DNA from: ZC4RG36 sp964652205
GTDB taxonomy: Bacteria; Chloroflexota; Anaerolineae; Aggregatilineales; Phototrophicaceae
Assembly (NCBI GenBank): GCA_964652205.1
Contig: CAZZAO010000008.1
Span: 6,434-70,433, forward strand
DNA length: 64,000 nt
Direction: 5' to 3'
Part shown: positions 8,181-16,900 of the stretch, piece by piece
Layout of the letters: the number at the start of each line of letters is the position of its first letter
Numbering within the stretch: the stretch's first letter is position 1
Program-made: the position numbers and the translations under genes
The notes under the pieces: model-generated
What the model saw: the letters and a program-made list of their open reading frames with translations, nothing else
Told to the model about the DNA's origin: nothing
Databases searched by the model: none

Positions 8181-8688
8181 GATGTTCCTTCAGCGGCAGT
8201 TATTTCCTGCGCCAGCGCCTGTCGCCAGTCCGCCGCCGTATGACTGCGAAAGCGTGCCTGCTCTGATTCGAGGCCGTCCGGCATCGAGGGGCCGACGACC
8301 GGGATGATTGACTGCTTCAAGACGCGCCCGACTCGTCCGTTGTTCCCCGGCGTGAACGCGCCCGCAGGGATAGCTTCGACCGCATCTATTTCTGACTCAA
8401 TAAACACCTCTGAACGGCGAAAGTCACGCCGCTGCGAACGGTCAGCAACAGCAGTCCGTCAGCCCGGCGACCTGCACAGGCTCGCGCCTCGTACTACAGT
8501 ACGGGTTTCACGACATTCGAGTAGCAAAATCAGCCAGAGGCGGCGAAAGTTCGTCTTTTGCCGGACAGAGGTCAACAAGCGCTCACTGCATTGAGAACAT
8601 AACAAAAGTCGCTTGACTTCACGGATCAAAACTGTGTCATAATAACGTTTGAATCTCTACACCAAAAATTATCCCTGAGGTACGGATT
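8181..8688. other. 508-bp divergent intergenic region
   Basis: This AT-richer stretch separates the minus-strand glycosyltransferase from the plus-strand kinase. It contains a short perfect inverted repeat, CGTACT-AC-AGTACG (8490-8503), that could be an operator, and the promoter below. A minus-strand open frame at 8009-8407 is not supported. Confidence 0.5.
8613..8643 (+). promoter_or_regulatory. Candidate sigma-70 promoter for the histidine kinase
   Basis: TTGACT (8613-8618) and CATAAT (8638-8643) are separated by 19 bases, a little longer than ideal, 45 bp before the ATG. The surrounding DNA is clearly AT-rich. Confidence 0.55.
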
Positions 8689-10281
8689 ATGGACGCCGAC
8701 TCCTCGCCCGCCGAAGCGCGGTTCATTTCCCTCCGCTGGCGCATCCTGCTGCCGGTCTTTACCGTCGCGCTGGTCGCCACCATGATCGTCGTCTACGCCA
8801 CGACCTCGGCAGCGCCCGCGCCGTCCACGAGCGCGGCTGGCCTGAGCGCCGATGCGCGGCTGGCCTTCATCCGCCTGCTGATGTCGGCGCTGTCCTCGGT
8901 CGTCGTCATCGTCATCTTCCTCGGCGCGAACTGGCTCGTCGGTCAGATCGAGCAGATGACCGCCGTGATCGAGGCGCTGACGGCGGGCAGCCGTGAAGCC
9001 CGTACCGGCAGAGCCGCCACCGACGAACTAGGGGCGCTCGGCGCGGCTATCGACCGCTACGCCGACCGGGTGCAGGAACAGCACGACTCACTGCGGCACA
9101 CACTCCGCCGCCAGCGCCGCGAAGTCGCGCATCTGACGGCGGTGCTGGAAGCGCTGCCCGATGGCGTGGTCGTGCAAGACCTCGATGGCCGCGTGGTGCT
9201 GATGAACGACACCGCCCGCGACCTGCTCGGCGCGGAAGAGGGCGTGACCGATGCCCGGCTCAAATATCTGACCGCACTCTCGACTGGCTCGGTCGGGCCG
9301 GCGCTGGCTCCGGGCGTCTACACGCTCGGCGATCCACGCCGGGTTGAGCGCGGCGGCAAAGTCCTGAGCGCGCAGGCCGCCGTCGTCCTGTCGCTGGCGA
9401 ATAAGCGCGTCGGCACGGTCATCATCCTGCGCGACATCACGACCGAAGTTCAGCGCGAGCAGGCCCGCGAGCGGCTGATGGGCAAGCTGGCAGAGGACAT
9501 TCACGCGCCGATGGCCGACCTGAGCCGCGTCACCATGCCTGCCGGACGCCCCGGCCTGAACGCTTTCTCGCGCGAAATGGCCCGCCACGCCGTCGCGCTG
9601 CAAAAGCTGATCGTCGAGATGCGCGAACTGAACGCCGATTTCGACCGTAACCGTTTCACCCGCGAGCAGCGGGCGCTCCCGCTCGATGAAATTGTCGCCG
9701 CCGTCGCCAATGAATGGCGCTCGTCGGCGCACGCGGCAGGGCTAACGCTCGATGTCGTCATCCGCCAGCCCAATATGCATGTCCTCGGCGACGAGCGCCG
9801 TCTGCGCTGGGCGCTCGGCAACCTGATCGATAACGCCATCAAGTACACGCCGTCTGGCGGCACGCTGACACTTGAAGCGCGCGGCGAACGCGGCGGCAAG
9901 GCACGGCTGCGGGTAGTCGATACCGGAGTCGGGATTGCGGCCAATGAACTGCCGCACGTTTTCGCCCGCTACTATCGCGGCACGCCGCGCGGGGCGAATG
10001 ACGAACTGCTTCAGGTTCCCGGAACCGGACAGGGGCTGACTATCGCGCGCGAGATCGTCGAAGCCATCGGCGGCAGCGTCAGCATCAAGAGCGACGTCGG
10101 CATCGGAACGACGGTCGCTTTCACCCTGCCGCTGACTTCGGCAGCCAGCCTGTCGCTGGCGCGCCAGCCGGTCGAAGTCGAAACAGCCGATGACGACGAG
10201 GAAATCGAAGTGCCGCTCAACCCGCGCGCCGACACGCCGCCAGCGCATCCATCCACCAATGGCAGCGGGCATAAGAAATAG
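8689..10281 (+). CDS. Membrane sensor histidine kinase with altered H-box
   Basis: The 530-residue protein has transmembrane helices at about 19-38 and 62-83, a HAMP-like stretch, a PAS-like domain (about 147-255), a dimerisation region and a HATPase domain (about 370-485). N-box 'NLIDNAIKYTPSGG', G1 'DTGVGIA' and G2 'GTGQGLTIA' are intact, so ATP binding is expected. In the dimerisation helix, where HELRTPL is usual, the sequence is EDIHAPM. Aligned by its Pro, Glu269 occupies the phosphoacceptor His position and the only nearby His (272) sits three residues later. No response regulator is adjacent. It may be a pseudokinase, or it may use a shifted histidine. Confidence 0.85.
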   Translation: MDADSSPAEARFISLRWRILLPVFTVALVATMIVVYATTSAAPAPSTSAAGLSADARLAFIRLLMSALSSVVVIVIFLGANWLVGQIEQMTAVIEALTAGSREARTGRAATDELGALGAAIDRYADRVQEQHDSLRHTLRRQRREVAHLTAVLEALPDGVVVQDLDGRVVLMNDTARDLLGAEEGVTDARLKYLTALSTGSVGPALAPGVYTLGDPRRVERGGKVLSAQAAVVLSLANKRVGTVIILRDITTEVQREQARERLMGKLAEDIHAPMADLSRVTMPAGRPGLNAFSREMARHAVALQKLIVEMRELNADFDRNRFTREQRALPLDEIVAAVANEWRSSAHAAGLTLDVVIRQPNMHVLGDERRLRWALGNLIDNAIKYTPSGGTLTLEARGERGGKARLRVVDTGVGIAANELPHVFARYYRGTPRGANDELLQVPGTGQGLTIAREIVEAIGGSVSIKSDVGIGTTVAFTLPLTSAASLSLARQPVEVETADDDEEIEVPLNPRADTPPAHPSTNGSGHKK

Positions 10282-10323
10282 AGCCGAGAGCCGAGAGCCG
10301 AGAGCCGAGAGCCGAGAGCCGAG
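10282..10323 (+). repeat. Six perfect tandem copies of the heptamer AGCCGAG
   Basis: Directly after the kinase stop codon, AGCCGAG is repeated six times without a mismatch and decays into AGCAGGC. The same heptamer recurs at 47486-47506, and related heptamers occur at four further places. Confidence 0.9.
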
Positions 10324-10363
10324 AGCAGGCTAAATTTATCTTAACCGGGTGTCAAGTAGAGCA

Positions 10364-10404
10364 AAAGAAAAAGACCAGAACGTTTCCGTCTGGTCTTTTT
10401 CTTT
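10364..10404. terminator. Bidirectional intrinsic terminator
   Basis: AAAGAAAAAGACCAGA (10364-10379) pairs perfectly over 16 bp with TCTGGTCTTTTTCTTT (10389-10404) around a nine-base loop. T-rich tracts on both strands suit termination of the converging kinase and cytochrome genes. Confidence 0.9.
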
Positions 10405-10419
10405 ACTCGGCCTTGCTGT

Positions 10420-11106
10420 TTAGTTGTGCAGAGTCAGCAGGTAGGCGATCAGGTCTTTGATCTGCTGATCGCTGAACAGCGTGCCGAAGACCTGCGGCAT
10501 CAGGTTCTCCGGGTACGGCGGATCGCCCTTCACCACGTAAGCCTGCGGATCGACAATCGAGGTGTGCAGGTACTCGACGACGCCCTGACCGGCATCCTTG
10601 AACGGGCCGTCAACGCTGACATCGAACAGACCGGGGCCAATGATGCGGGTCTTGCCCTCATCGACCGAATGACAGGTGGCGCAGGCGAAGCCGGTCGATG
10701 GCTGCAAGGCGTTGAAAAGCGTCTTGCCCGCTTCCGCATCGCCAGCCTTGAGGGCAGCAGCAATCGCGGCAGCATCCCCGCCACCGGCAGAGGCTTCGGC
10801 AGTCGCGGCAGCAGTCGCCTCAACGGTCACTTCAGCGGTCGCGGTCGGCGGAACCGTCGGCGGGATGGCTGTCTCGGTGGGAACCGTCGTAGCCGTCGGC
10901 GGAATGGGAGAGGGCGTATCGGTTGGCGGCGTGGTCGGCGTCAGCGTCGGCGCGATGGCCGTTTGATGGTCGGACGTAGCCGCGATGGCAACGCGCGTCG
11001 CCTGAGCGTCAGCGGCCCATTCCGGCGTTGCGGCGGTTCCGCAGGCAGCAATCACGAGCGTCAGAATCGACGCGCCAAGCAACAGATAAACGAACTTGCG
11101 GGTCAT
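10420..11106 (-). CDS. Lipoprotein c-type cytochrome, monoheme
   Basis: From the ATG at 11106 (AAGGGG upstream) the product has 228 residues. It begins with a lipoprotein signal whose lipobox is 'IAAC', so it should be lipid-anchored outside the membrane. A long Thr/Pro/Ala spacer (about residues 25-125) follows. The C-terminal domain is a class I cytochrome c with heme motif CATCH and a likely axial Met in 'ENLMPQVFG'. It would carry electrons at the outer face of the membrane, probably to or from respiratory complexes, which are not in the window. An upstream ATG at 11184 would hide the signal peptide behind 26 residues and is rejected. Confidence 0.88.
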   Translation of the reverse strand: MTRKFVYLLLGASILTLVIAACGTAATPEWAADAQATRVAIAATSDHQTAIAPTLTPTTPPTDTPSPIPPTATTVPTETAIPPTVPPTATAEVTVEATAAATAEASAGGGDAAAIAAALKAGDAEAGKTLFNALQPSTGFACATCHSVDEGKTRIIGPGLFDVSVDGPFKDAGQGVVEYLHTSIVDPQAYVVKGDPPYPENLMPQVFGTLFSDQQIKDLIAYLLTLHN

Positions 11107-11155
11107 GAAGTCGCACCCCTTACTACAGGCATTGTGAACGGTTGAACAAGGCCGT

Positions 11156-11184
11156 AGTATAGCGACGACTCGGCGCAGTGGCAA
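11156..11184 (-). promoter_or_regulatory. Candidate sigma-70 promoter of the cytochrome gene
   Basis: On the minus strand TTGCCA (11179-11184) and TATACT (11156-11161) are 17 bp apart, about 50 bp before the chosen ATG at 11106. This also argues against the upstream start at 11184, which overlaps the -35 box. Confidence 0.65.
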
Positions 11185-11253
11185 TGTCCATCTTTATGTT
11201 TCAGGCCAGACCAACTCGCCGCGCCCGCATTGAGCGGGCGCTCGCCGGGCTGC

Positions 11254-11856
11254 TTACCCGCGCGAGCGCTCCATCTGGACGGCCATCAGGATCGCCAGCA
11301 GCAGGCGCGTCTCGTCTTCGGCGGTCAGCGCGGCATCATCCCGGTCGATAATGAAGGTACTCTCGAAGAAAGCCGCTTCCTTCTTCAGATGGAGAATCGG
11401 CGCGTCGTCACCGACACGATGGACGGTATAGGTCGGGTTGAAGAAGTAGCCTGTGAACATGCCCAGAAACGGAATTTCACCGACAACTGCGTCGATCACC
11501 TTGACCCACGGGTTGTCCTCGGTCATGTAGTGCGTCGGCTCGCTGCCGCCGGGCGCGTAAATCTCGTAGTAGGCTTTCCAGATCGAACGCATCCCGCGAT
11601 GCTTGATCGACCCCAATTCGCGGCCCGTCATGTCGCGGAAGAAGTAGCGCGCCGAAAAGTCGATGACGCGGTCGGCCTTGATCTCGTAGAGCTGCTGATC
11701 CTGCTGCTCATTGTTGAAGACTTTGACATGCTCCTTAAACGCCAGCGCTTTCTGCTGAACGTAGAGCAGGTTCGCTCCGGTCGCGTCAACCACTTTGATC
11801 CGAGGCGCGAGCGCAATCAGTTTGAAATTCAGCTTGAGCGGATAAGCGATTGCCAT
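11254..11856 (-). CDS. LURP-one-related (Tubby/scramblase-like fold) protein
   Basis: The 200-residue product from the ATG at 11856 (AAGGA upstream) reads as a beta-barrel protein. Its pattern, 'RIKVVDATGANLLYVQQKALAFKE', then 'VFNNEQQDQQLYEIKAD' and 'FRDMTGRELGSIKHRGMRS', is characteristic of the LURP-one/scramblase-like superfamily. The bacterial function is not established; relatives bind phospholipid or act as membrane-tethered regulators. It has no signal peptide. It is a single-gene unit with its own promoter. Confidence 0.7.
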   Translation of the reverse strand: MAIAYPLKLNFKLIALAPRIKVVDATGANLLYVQQKALAFKEHVKVFNNEQQDQQLYEIKADRVIDFSARYFFRDMTGRELGSIKHRGMRSIWKAYYEIYAPGGSEPTHYMTEDNPWVKVIDAVVGEIPFLGMFTGYFFNPTYTVHRVGDDAPILHLKKEAAFFESTFIIDRDDAALTAEDETRLLLAILMAVQMERSRG

Positions 11857-11896
11857 TGGACTTGTCCTTACCTTAATGTTCATAACCTGTCTAGAT

Positions 11897-11925
11897 TGTA
11901 TAGTATGTGTGTGGGTGGCGCACAA
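11897..11925 (-). promoter_or_regulatory. Candidate promoter for the LURP-one-like gene
   Basis: On the minus strand TTGTGC (11920-11925) and TATACA (11897-11902) are separated by exactly 17 bp, about 40 bp upstream of the ATG at 11856. Confidence 0.65.
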
Positions 11926-12017
11926 CCGCCTGAAGGCGGAGATCAAACAGGGACGAATGGGCCATCCAACGTCTGAATCTGGCTATCTTCCGGTCGTTTT
12001 CGCGTAAGAACGCCCTG

Positions 12018-12026
12018 TGCTATACT
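12018..12026 (+). promoter_or_regulatory. Extended -10 promoter just before the eight-gene operon
   Basis: TGC-TATACT (12018-12026) is an extended -10 box whose expected start site falls at about 12033-12034. That coincides with the ATG at 12034, which would make the first transcript leaderless. No good -35 box is seen. Confidence 0.5.
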
Positions 12027-12033
12027 GCCCATT

Positions 12034-12288
12034 ATGACGGATTATGACCTGACGGCATGGATTGAGACGGCGCGGCGGCGCGGCTGGAGCGACGCGCTCA
12101 GTCTGATGCTCGACGTGATCGAGCCGCTGGGGCCGTTCGGCGCGCAGGTATTGTGGGTCATTCAGCCCGCGTCCAGCTTGTTCGGAGCGCGCTCCGGCAT
12201 TGGCGCGCTGGCCGAAGCACTGGAACAGCCGGGCGGCATCGACCGCCTGCGACAGCAGCTCGAAGCCGACCCACCGGCAGCGCTTTAA
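12034..12288 (+). CDS. Hypothetical 84-residue protein, first gene of the operon
   Basis: The frame begins MTDYDLTAWIETARRRGW and encodes a mostly helical protein without signal peptide or membrane segment; 'GPFGAQVLWVIQPASSLF' is its most hydrophobic part. I do not recognise a family. The promoter immediately upstream and the following membrane-protein genes on the same strand suggest it heads the operon, although a 127-bp gap follows. Confidence 0.55.
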   Translation: MTDYDLTAWIETARRRGWSDALSLMLDVIEPLGPFGAQVLWVIQPASSLFGARSGIGALAEALEQPGGIDRLRQQLEADPPAAL

Positions 12289-12415
12289 GGCCGAGCAGCC
12301 GTCCATTTCGTCCGCTTTTCACCGAACATCGTTTCGTCGAGCGTAAAAGCGCGTTCGCTGCGGCAGGGGGTTTGCCCCTCATCCTTTTCAGAGGCCGGGG
12401 CCAGTGGGGGAAACT

Positions 12416-13213
12416 GTGGACAGTACCACCCAGTTTGTCAGCATCGCCATTCTGGTGCTTGTTCTCGCCACCAATCTGATCCTAACCCAGATCACGCGGC
12501 GGCGGCGCAAGCCGGTCGTGCTGCGCGACATTTCCGGCTATGACTCGATTCCGCTGCTGGTCGGCGAGGCGATTGAAGCCGACCGCCCGGTTCATGCTTC
12601 GTTCGGCAGCACGGCGCTCGGCGGAGCCAGCACCATCCTCTCGGCAGCCAGCGCCGAATTGGCCTACCGGGTCGCACAGCGCGCCGCCACCGGCCCTGTC
12701 CCGCCGATCATCACGATGAGCGACAGCACGATTTTACCGCTGGCGCAGGACACGCTGCGCCGCGCCTACGAAAGCCGCGACCGGCTCGACCGTTACCCGG
12801 CGAGCAGCCTTCACTGGTATCCGGCAGGCGGCCATTCGCTGGCCTTCGCCGCCGCGCTGACGTCCGACATGGGCAGCGAGCGCGTCGCCGGGAGCGTGCT
12901 GGCGGGCATTTATGGCACCGAACTCGCGCTGATCCTCGACGCCGCCAACCGGCGCGACCAGACGACGATTGCGACCAGCACCGCGCTCGAAGGGCAGGCC
13001 GTCGCCTATGCCCTGTCCGAACACCCGCTGATCGGCGAGGAAGTCTTTGTCGCCGGAGCCTATCTCGGCGGGGAACCGAATCAGGTTGCCGTCGTGACGA
13101 CTATCGACTTTCTACGCGGCCTGCTGATCGTGTTCATTCTCATCCCGACCATCGACGCGCTGACTCACGGCGCGCTGGCGGCGGCACTCGCGCGCGTTCT
13201 GGGGAGTCGTTAA
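12416..13213 (+). CDS. Membrane-anchored protein, possibly DUF6754-like
   Basis: I choose the GTG at 12416 because GGGGGAA lies five bases upstream; a GTG at 12404 is also in frame. The 265-residue product has an N-terminal transmembrane helix (about 5-25), a basic segment, then a soluble alpha/beta domain rich in Ala/Ser/Gly ('FGSTALGGASTILSAASAE', 'TALEGQAVAYALSEHPLIGEEVFVAGAYLGG') and a C-terminal hydrophobic helix (about 230-250). The layout resembles the DUF6754 family described from Chloroflexi; that assignment is from memory and tentative. It lies 3 bp before the next membrane gene. Confidence 0.6.
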   Translation: MDSTTQFVSIAILVLVLATNLILTQITRRRRKPVVLRDISGYDSIPLLVGEAIEADRPVHASFGSTALGGASTILSAASAELAYRVAQRAATGPVPPIITMSDSTILPLAQDTLRRAYESRDRLDRYPASSLHWYPAGGHSLAFAAALTSDMGSERVAGSVLAGIYGTELALILDAANRRDQTTIATSTALEGQAVAYALSEHPLIGEEVFVAGAYLGGEPNQVAVVTTIDFLRGLLIVFILIPTIDALTHGALAAALARVLGSR

Positions 13214-13216
13214 GCC

Positions 13217-13897
13217 ATGCGCCGCCTGCTCGCGCTGCTCTCATCGACGATTGTGATCGGGTTCGGCCTGATTACCCTGCTCGGCCTGCTGGTGGGCCGC
13301 GACCTCGGCTTTCTCTCGTCGATTGTCGGCGCGTTCCACGCCCGCGACCTGACCAACCTGTTCCTGCAACTGGTGATGGTCACAGCGGCGATCACGATCT
13401 TCATCGGCCTGCTCAACCTGTTCGCCGTCCATCTGGGCCGCGCGTTACGCGGTCGGCGCGGCGGCTTTTACAGCCTTGTCACCGTCCTGAGCGCGGCGCT
13501 CGTCATCGGCCTGACGATGGCCGAGCGGACGCAGATCATCAGGACGCCTGCGGGCCAGCTTGCGCCGACGGCGCTGCTGCTCGAAACGGTCGCAGTCTCA
13601 GTCGAGGCGGCGCTGGCGGCGCTGGTGCTGTTCGCACTGGTCTACGGAGCCTATCGCCTGATGCGCCGCCGCGTCACCTGGGCAGGCGTAATCTTCACGC
13701 TGGCGCTGCTGATCGCGCTGGTCGGCGCGCTGCCGCTGCCGGGGCGCGGCGTCAGCCTGATCGCCGAAATCCGCGTCTGGATGCTGGCCGTCCCGGTCAG
13801 CGCTGGCGCGCGCGGGATTCTCTTAGGGATTGCGCTGGCGACTGTCGTGACCGGAGTCCGACTGCTGACCGGTCAGGATCGTTCGTACCGCGATTAA
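13217..13897 (+). CDS. Integral membrane protein, about six helices
   Basis: The 226-residue protein consists almost entirely of hydrophobic segments (about 4-28, 48-72, 84-102, 118-148, 155-175 and 190-215) joined by short Arg-rich loops. No enzyme or transporter signature is visible. The tight spacing on both sides (3 and 12 bp) places it in the operon, so a scaffold role for the large neighbouring protein is plausible but unproven. Confidence 0.65.
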   Translation: MRRLLALLSSTIVIGFGLITLLGLLVGRDLGFLSSIVGAFHARDLTNLFLQLVMVTAAITIFIGLLNLFAVHLGRALRGRRGGFYSLVTVLSAALVIGLTMAERTQIIRTPAGQLAPTALLLETVAVSVEAALAALVLFALVYGAYRLMRRRVTWAGVIFTLALLIALVGALPLPGRGVSLIAEIRVWMLAVPVSAGARGILLGIALATVVTGVRLLTGQDRSYRD

Positions 13898-13909
13898 AGA
13901 ACAAGGGTT

Positions 13910-16900
13910 ATGAGCGACGATTTCGATAAGGACGACCTGCCGCCCTGGCAACAGGGAGAGGTTCCAAAGGATAAGGAGCCAGCGGACGACGACGAGTCGC
14001 TGCCGTGGGCTGCCGATTCAGGCCGCAAGGCAGCCGACCCGAACCGAGATAAATCCGGCAAGCGGCTCGGCTTCACGGGCGAACTCCCGTGGCTGAACGA
14101 CGCCAGTGAGTCGTCGAATGATTCGGTCGAGCGCGCCGACGCCGACTTATTTAGCTGGATGAACCAGGCCGAGAGCGACGACCCATCCGCCGAAACGCCC
14201 GCCGTCGATCTCCCCTCCTGGCTGGCCGAAGACGAGCCTGCGCCGAAGCAGCCCTCGGGCCTGACTCTGCCCTCGTGGCTCGACGACCCGGACGACGAGC
14301 CGAAGTCGATTGCGCCGACCGGCGAATTATCCGCCGACTTTCTGGCACAGGCCGACGACCTGCCCGAAAGCGCGAGCACCGAACTGACCTACGATCAGTG
14401 GATGGAGCAGCAGTACCTCAAGCGGCGCGGCGTCTCGACCGACGACATGACGCCGAAGCTCGAAGACCTGAAGGGCGGTGACAGGCCGAAAGCGACCGGG
14501 CCGCTCCGCCCGACCGGCGAGCTGCCGGACTGGTATCTCGGTCTGGACGAGCGGAAGCCCGAAGATGAACCCGACTGGCTGACCGACGAGCCGCCCGCCA
14601 CGTCGGCGACGCAGGCGCTCAAGCAGGACGACGACTGGATGGCGGACCTGCCGCTGCCGCGCGGCTCGGCCCCACTCGCTTCAGCGCCGCTGCCGAACCC
14701 GGATGCATTCGACGAAGACTTCTTCGCCAACCTCGGCGCGGCGGCGCAGGACGCGCAGAAAGACACCGGCAGCTTCGATCCGTCGTGGCTGGACGATGAA
14801 GACGCGGGACAGCCCGCAGCGAAGCCGAAGGCCGACCTCAGTTATGACCCGTCGCGCTTCAGTTTTGGCGATGAAGCAGAGGAGCAGCCGCCGCAGAAGT
14901 CGCTCCGTGACCGCGCGCCCGATACCTCAGAGTTGGACGACGAGGCTCCCCCCGCGCCAGCGGGAACGATCAAGTTTAACGATCCGGCGTGGCTGGAAGA
15001 CCTCGACAGTCTCGCGCCCGCCGCGCCGACCGCGCCGATGAAGCCCGACCTCGATCCGGCGTGGCTGGACGAGCTGGGCAAGATCGCGCCCGCCGACGAA
15101 ACGCTCATCATGAAGCGCCCCGGCAAGCATCCAAAGCCGCCAGAGCCGCCGGAGCCGGAACGCAAGACTGACGATGCCGAGACGCCGTATTACGATACCA
15201 ACTGGCTCAACGAGCAGTCATCCACCTCGACGCCGCCGCGCGCGTCCGGGCCGCTGCCCGCCGATATGCAGCCCGGCAGCTTCGACCCGTCATGGCTTGA
15301 AGACGACGAACCCACTTTCGAGCCGACGACCCCGGCTGCGCCGCCCGCCGCCAACCCGCCGGAGAGCTTCGATCCGTCGTGGCTCGACGACGACGCGCCG
15401 ATCTTCACGCCGCCGAGAGCATCAGCCCCCTTGCCCGACGATATGCAACCGGGGAGCTTCGATCCCTCGTGGCTGAATGAAGAGGCAGCGACCGCAGCGC
15501 CGCAGTCCGATCTGGAACCCGGCAGCTTCGACCCCGCGTGGCTGGACGATGAGCCGGTATCGGAAACGCCCGCGCCGACCACACCCGACGCCGCGCTCGA
15601 ACCGGGGGAGTTCGATGCTTCATGGCTGGACGATGAGCCGCCCGCGCCGCCGAAGGCAGACAAACCGTTCCAGACCGGGGCGTTCGACTTCACGGCGAAA
15701 GCGACTGGCGACCTTGAACCGGAAGCTTTCGATACCTCGTGGCTGCACGACGGCTCGCTGACGCCGAGCGAGTCGAGCGCGCCTGCCGAAACGCCGGACG
15801 CAGCGCTCGATGATGACTTCTTCGCCAGGCTCGGCGAGACCGCCGACGAACCGGGCATCTTCGACGCGCCAACGACGATGTCGCCGCGTCCGGTCGTGCC
15901 GCCGCCGTCATCGACGACCCGACCCCCGGCCTATGACCCGTTCAGCTTCGACGCGCCTGAAGCGGGCAGTGAAGACCCGGACTGGCTGCAAGGCATCGAC
16001 GAAACTGACGTCCGCGCCGCATTCGGCAGCAGCAGTCCAGTCACCGCGCCCGAAGACCTGCTCAAGCCGCAGGAACCCGCCCCACGCCAGCGCCTGCCTG
16101 ATACGCGCGATCTGGAGAGTTTCCTCGCCTCGCTCGACGACGACGCTGCGGCGATCCTGCCCAACACCGATCTGTTCCAGCAGACCGGCGACCTGCTCAA
16201 ACAGAAAGAATTTGACCTCGACGAGTTGTTCGCCGGGACGCCATTCGACCTCGGAACTGACGAGGGCAAACAGCTTGCCAGCGAACTGAGCGCCGCCGAG
16301 CCGGACATGCTCAAGGGCCTCAACGCCTCGGTCGGCGCGGTGTCGGCGGCGGCGATTGCCCGCCAGCGCAAAGACCGCGCTATCGAGGAACTGCCCGACC
16401 GGCTTCAGCAGCTTCACCAGCGCGGCCAGGAACTGCCGACCGCGCAGGAGACGATTGCCCCGACCGACCCGCTGGCAGCAGTCCTGCCCGGCATCTCCGA
16501 GACGCTCACGCCCTCACCGGTCAAACCCGGCCTGCCTTCGGTCATCAGCGGCATCGTCCTGAGCGACGACGAAAAGGGCAAACTCGACATTCTGCGCGGG
16601 CTGGTCACGACCGAGGACGGCGGCGCGACCTCGACCTATCGCGCGCTGTCAGCCATCGACCAGAGTTACGCCCAGCCATTTGGCGACGAAGAAGAAGCGC
16701 CCGCCGCGTCTCCGGCAGCGGAAAAGCAGGCGGCAGCCCAGGCTAAACGCCGCCGCCCGCGCCGACGGATCCGCCTCGACCGCATCCTGATCGCCATCCT
16801 GCTGGCGGCGGCGATGATCGCGCCGTTCTATCTGCGCCAGCTTCGCCTCGGCAGCCTGCCGCCGATTGGCTTCCCCGCCGGGAGCAGCGCGCAGGCCGCT

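Noticed and set aside
8009..8407. Minus-strand frame of 132 codons upstream of the glycosyltransferase
   Set aside because: Half of it overlaps the glycosyltransferase in another frame, there is no ribosome site, and no domain is recognised.
10282..10323. CRISPR or minisatellite coding repeat
   Set aside because: Seven-base units without spacers lie outside any gene; these are simple tandem repeats, not CRISPR.
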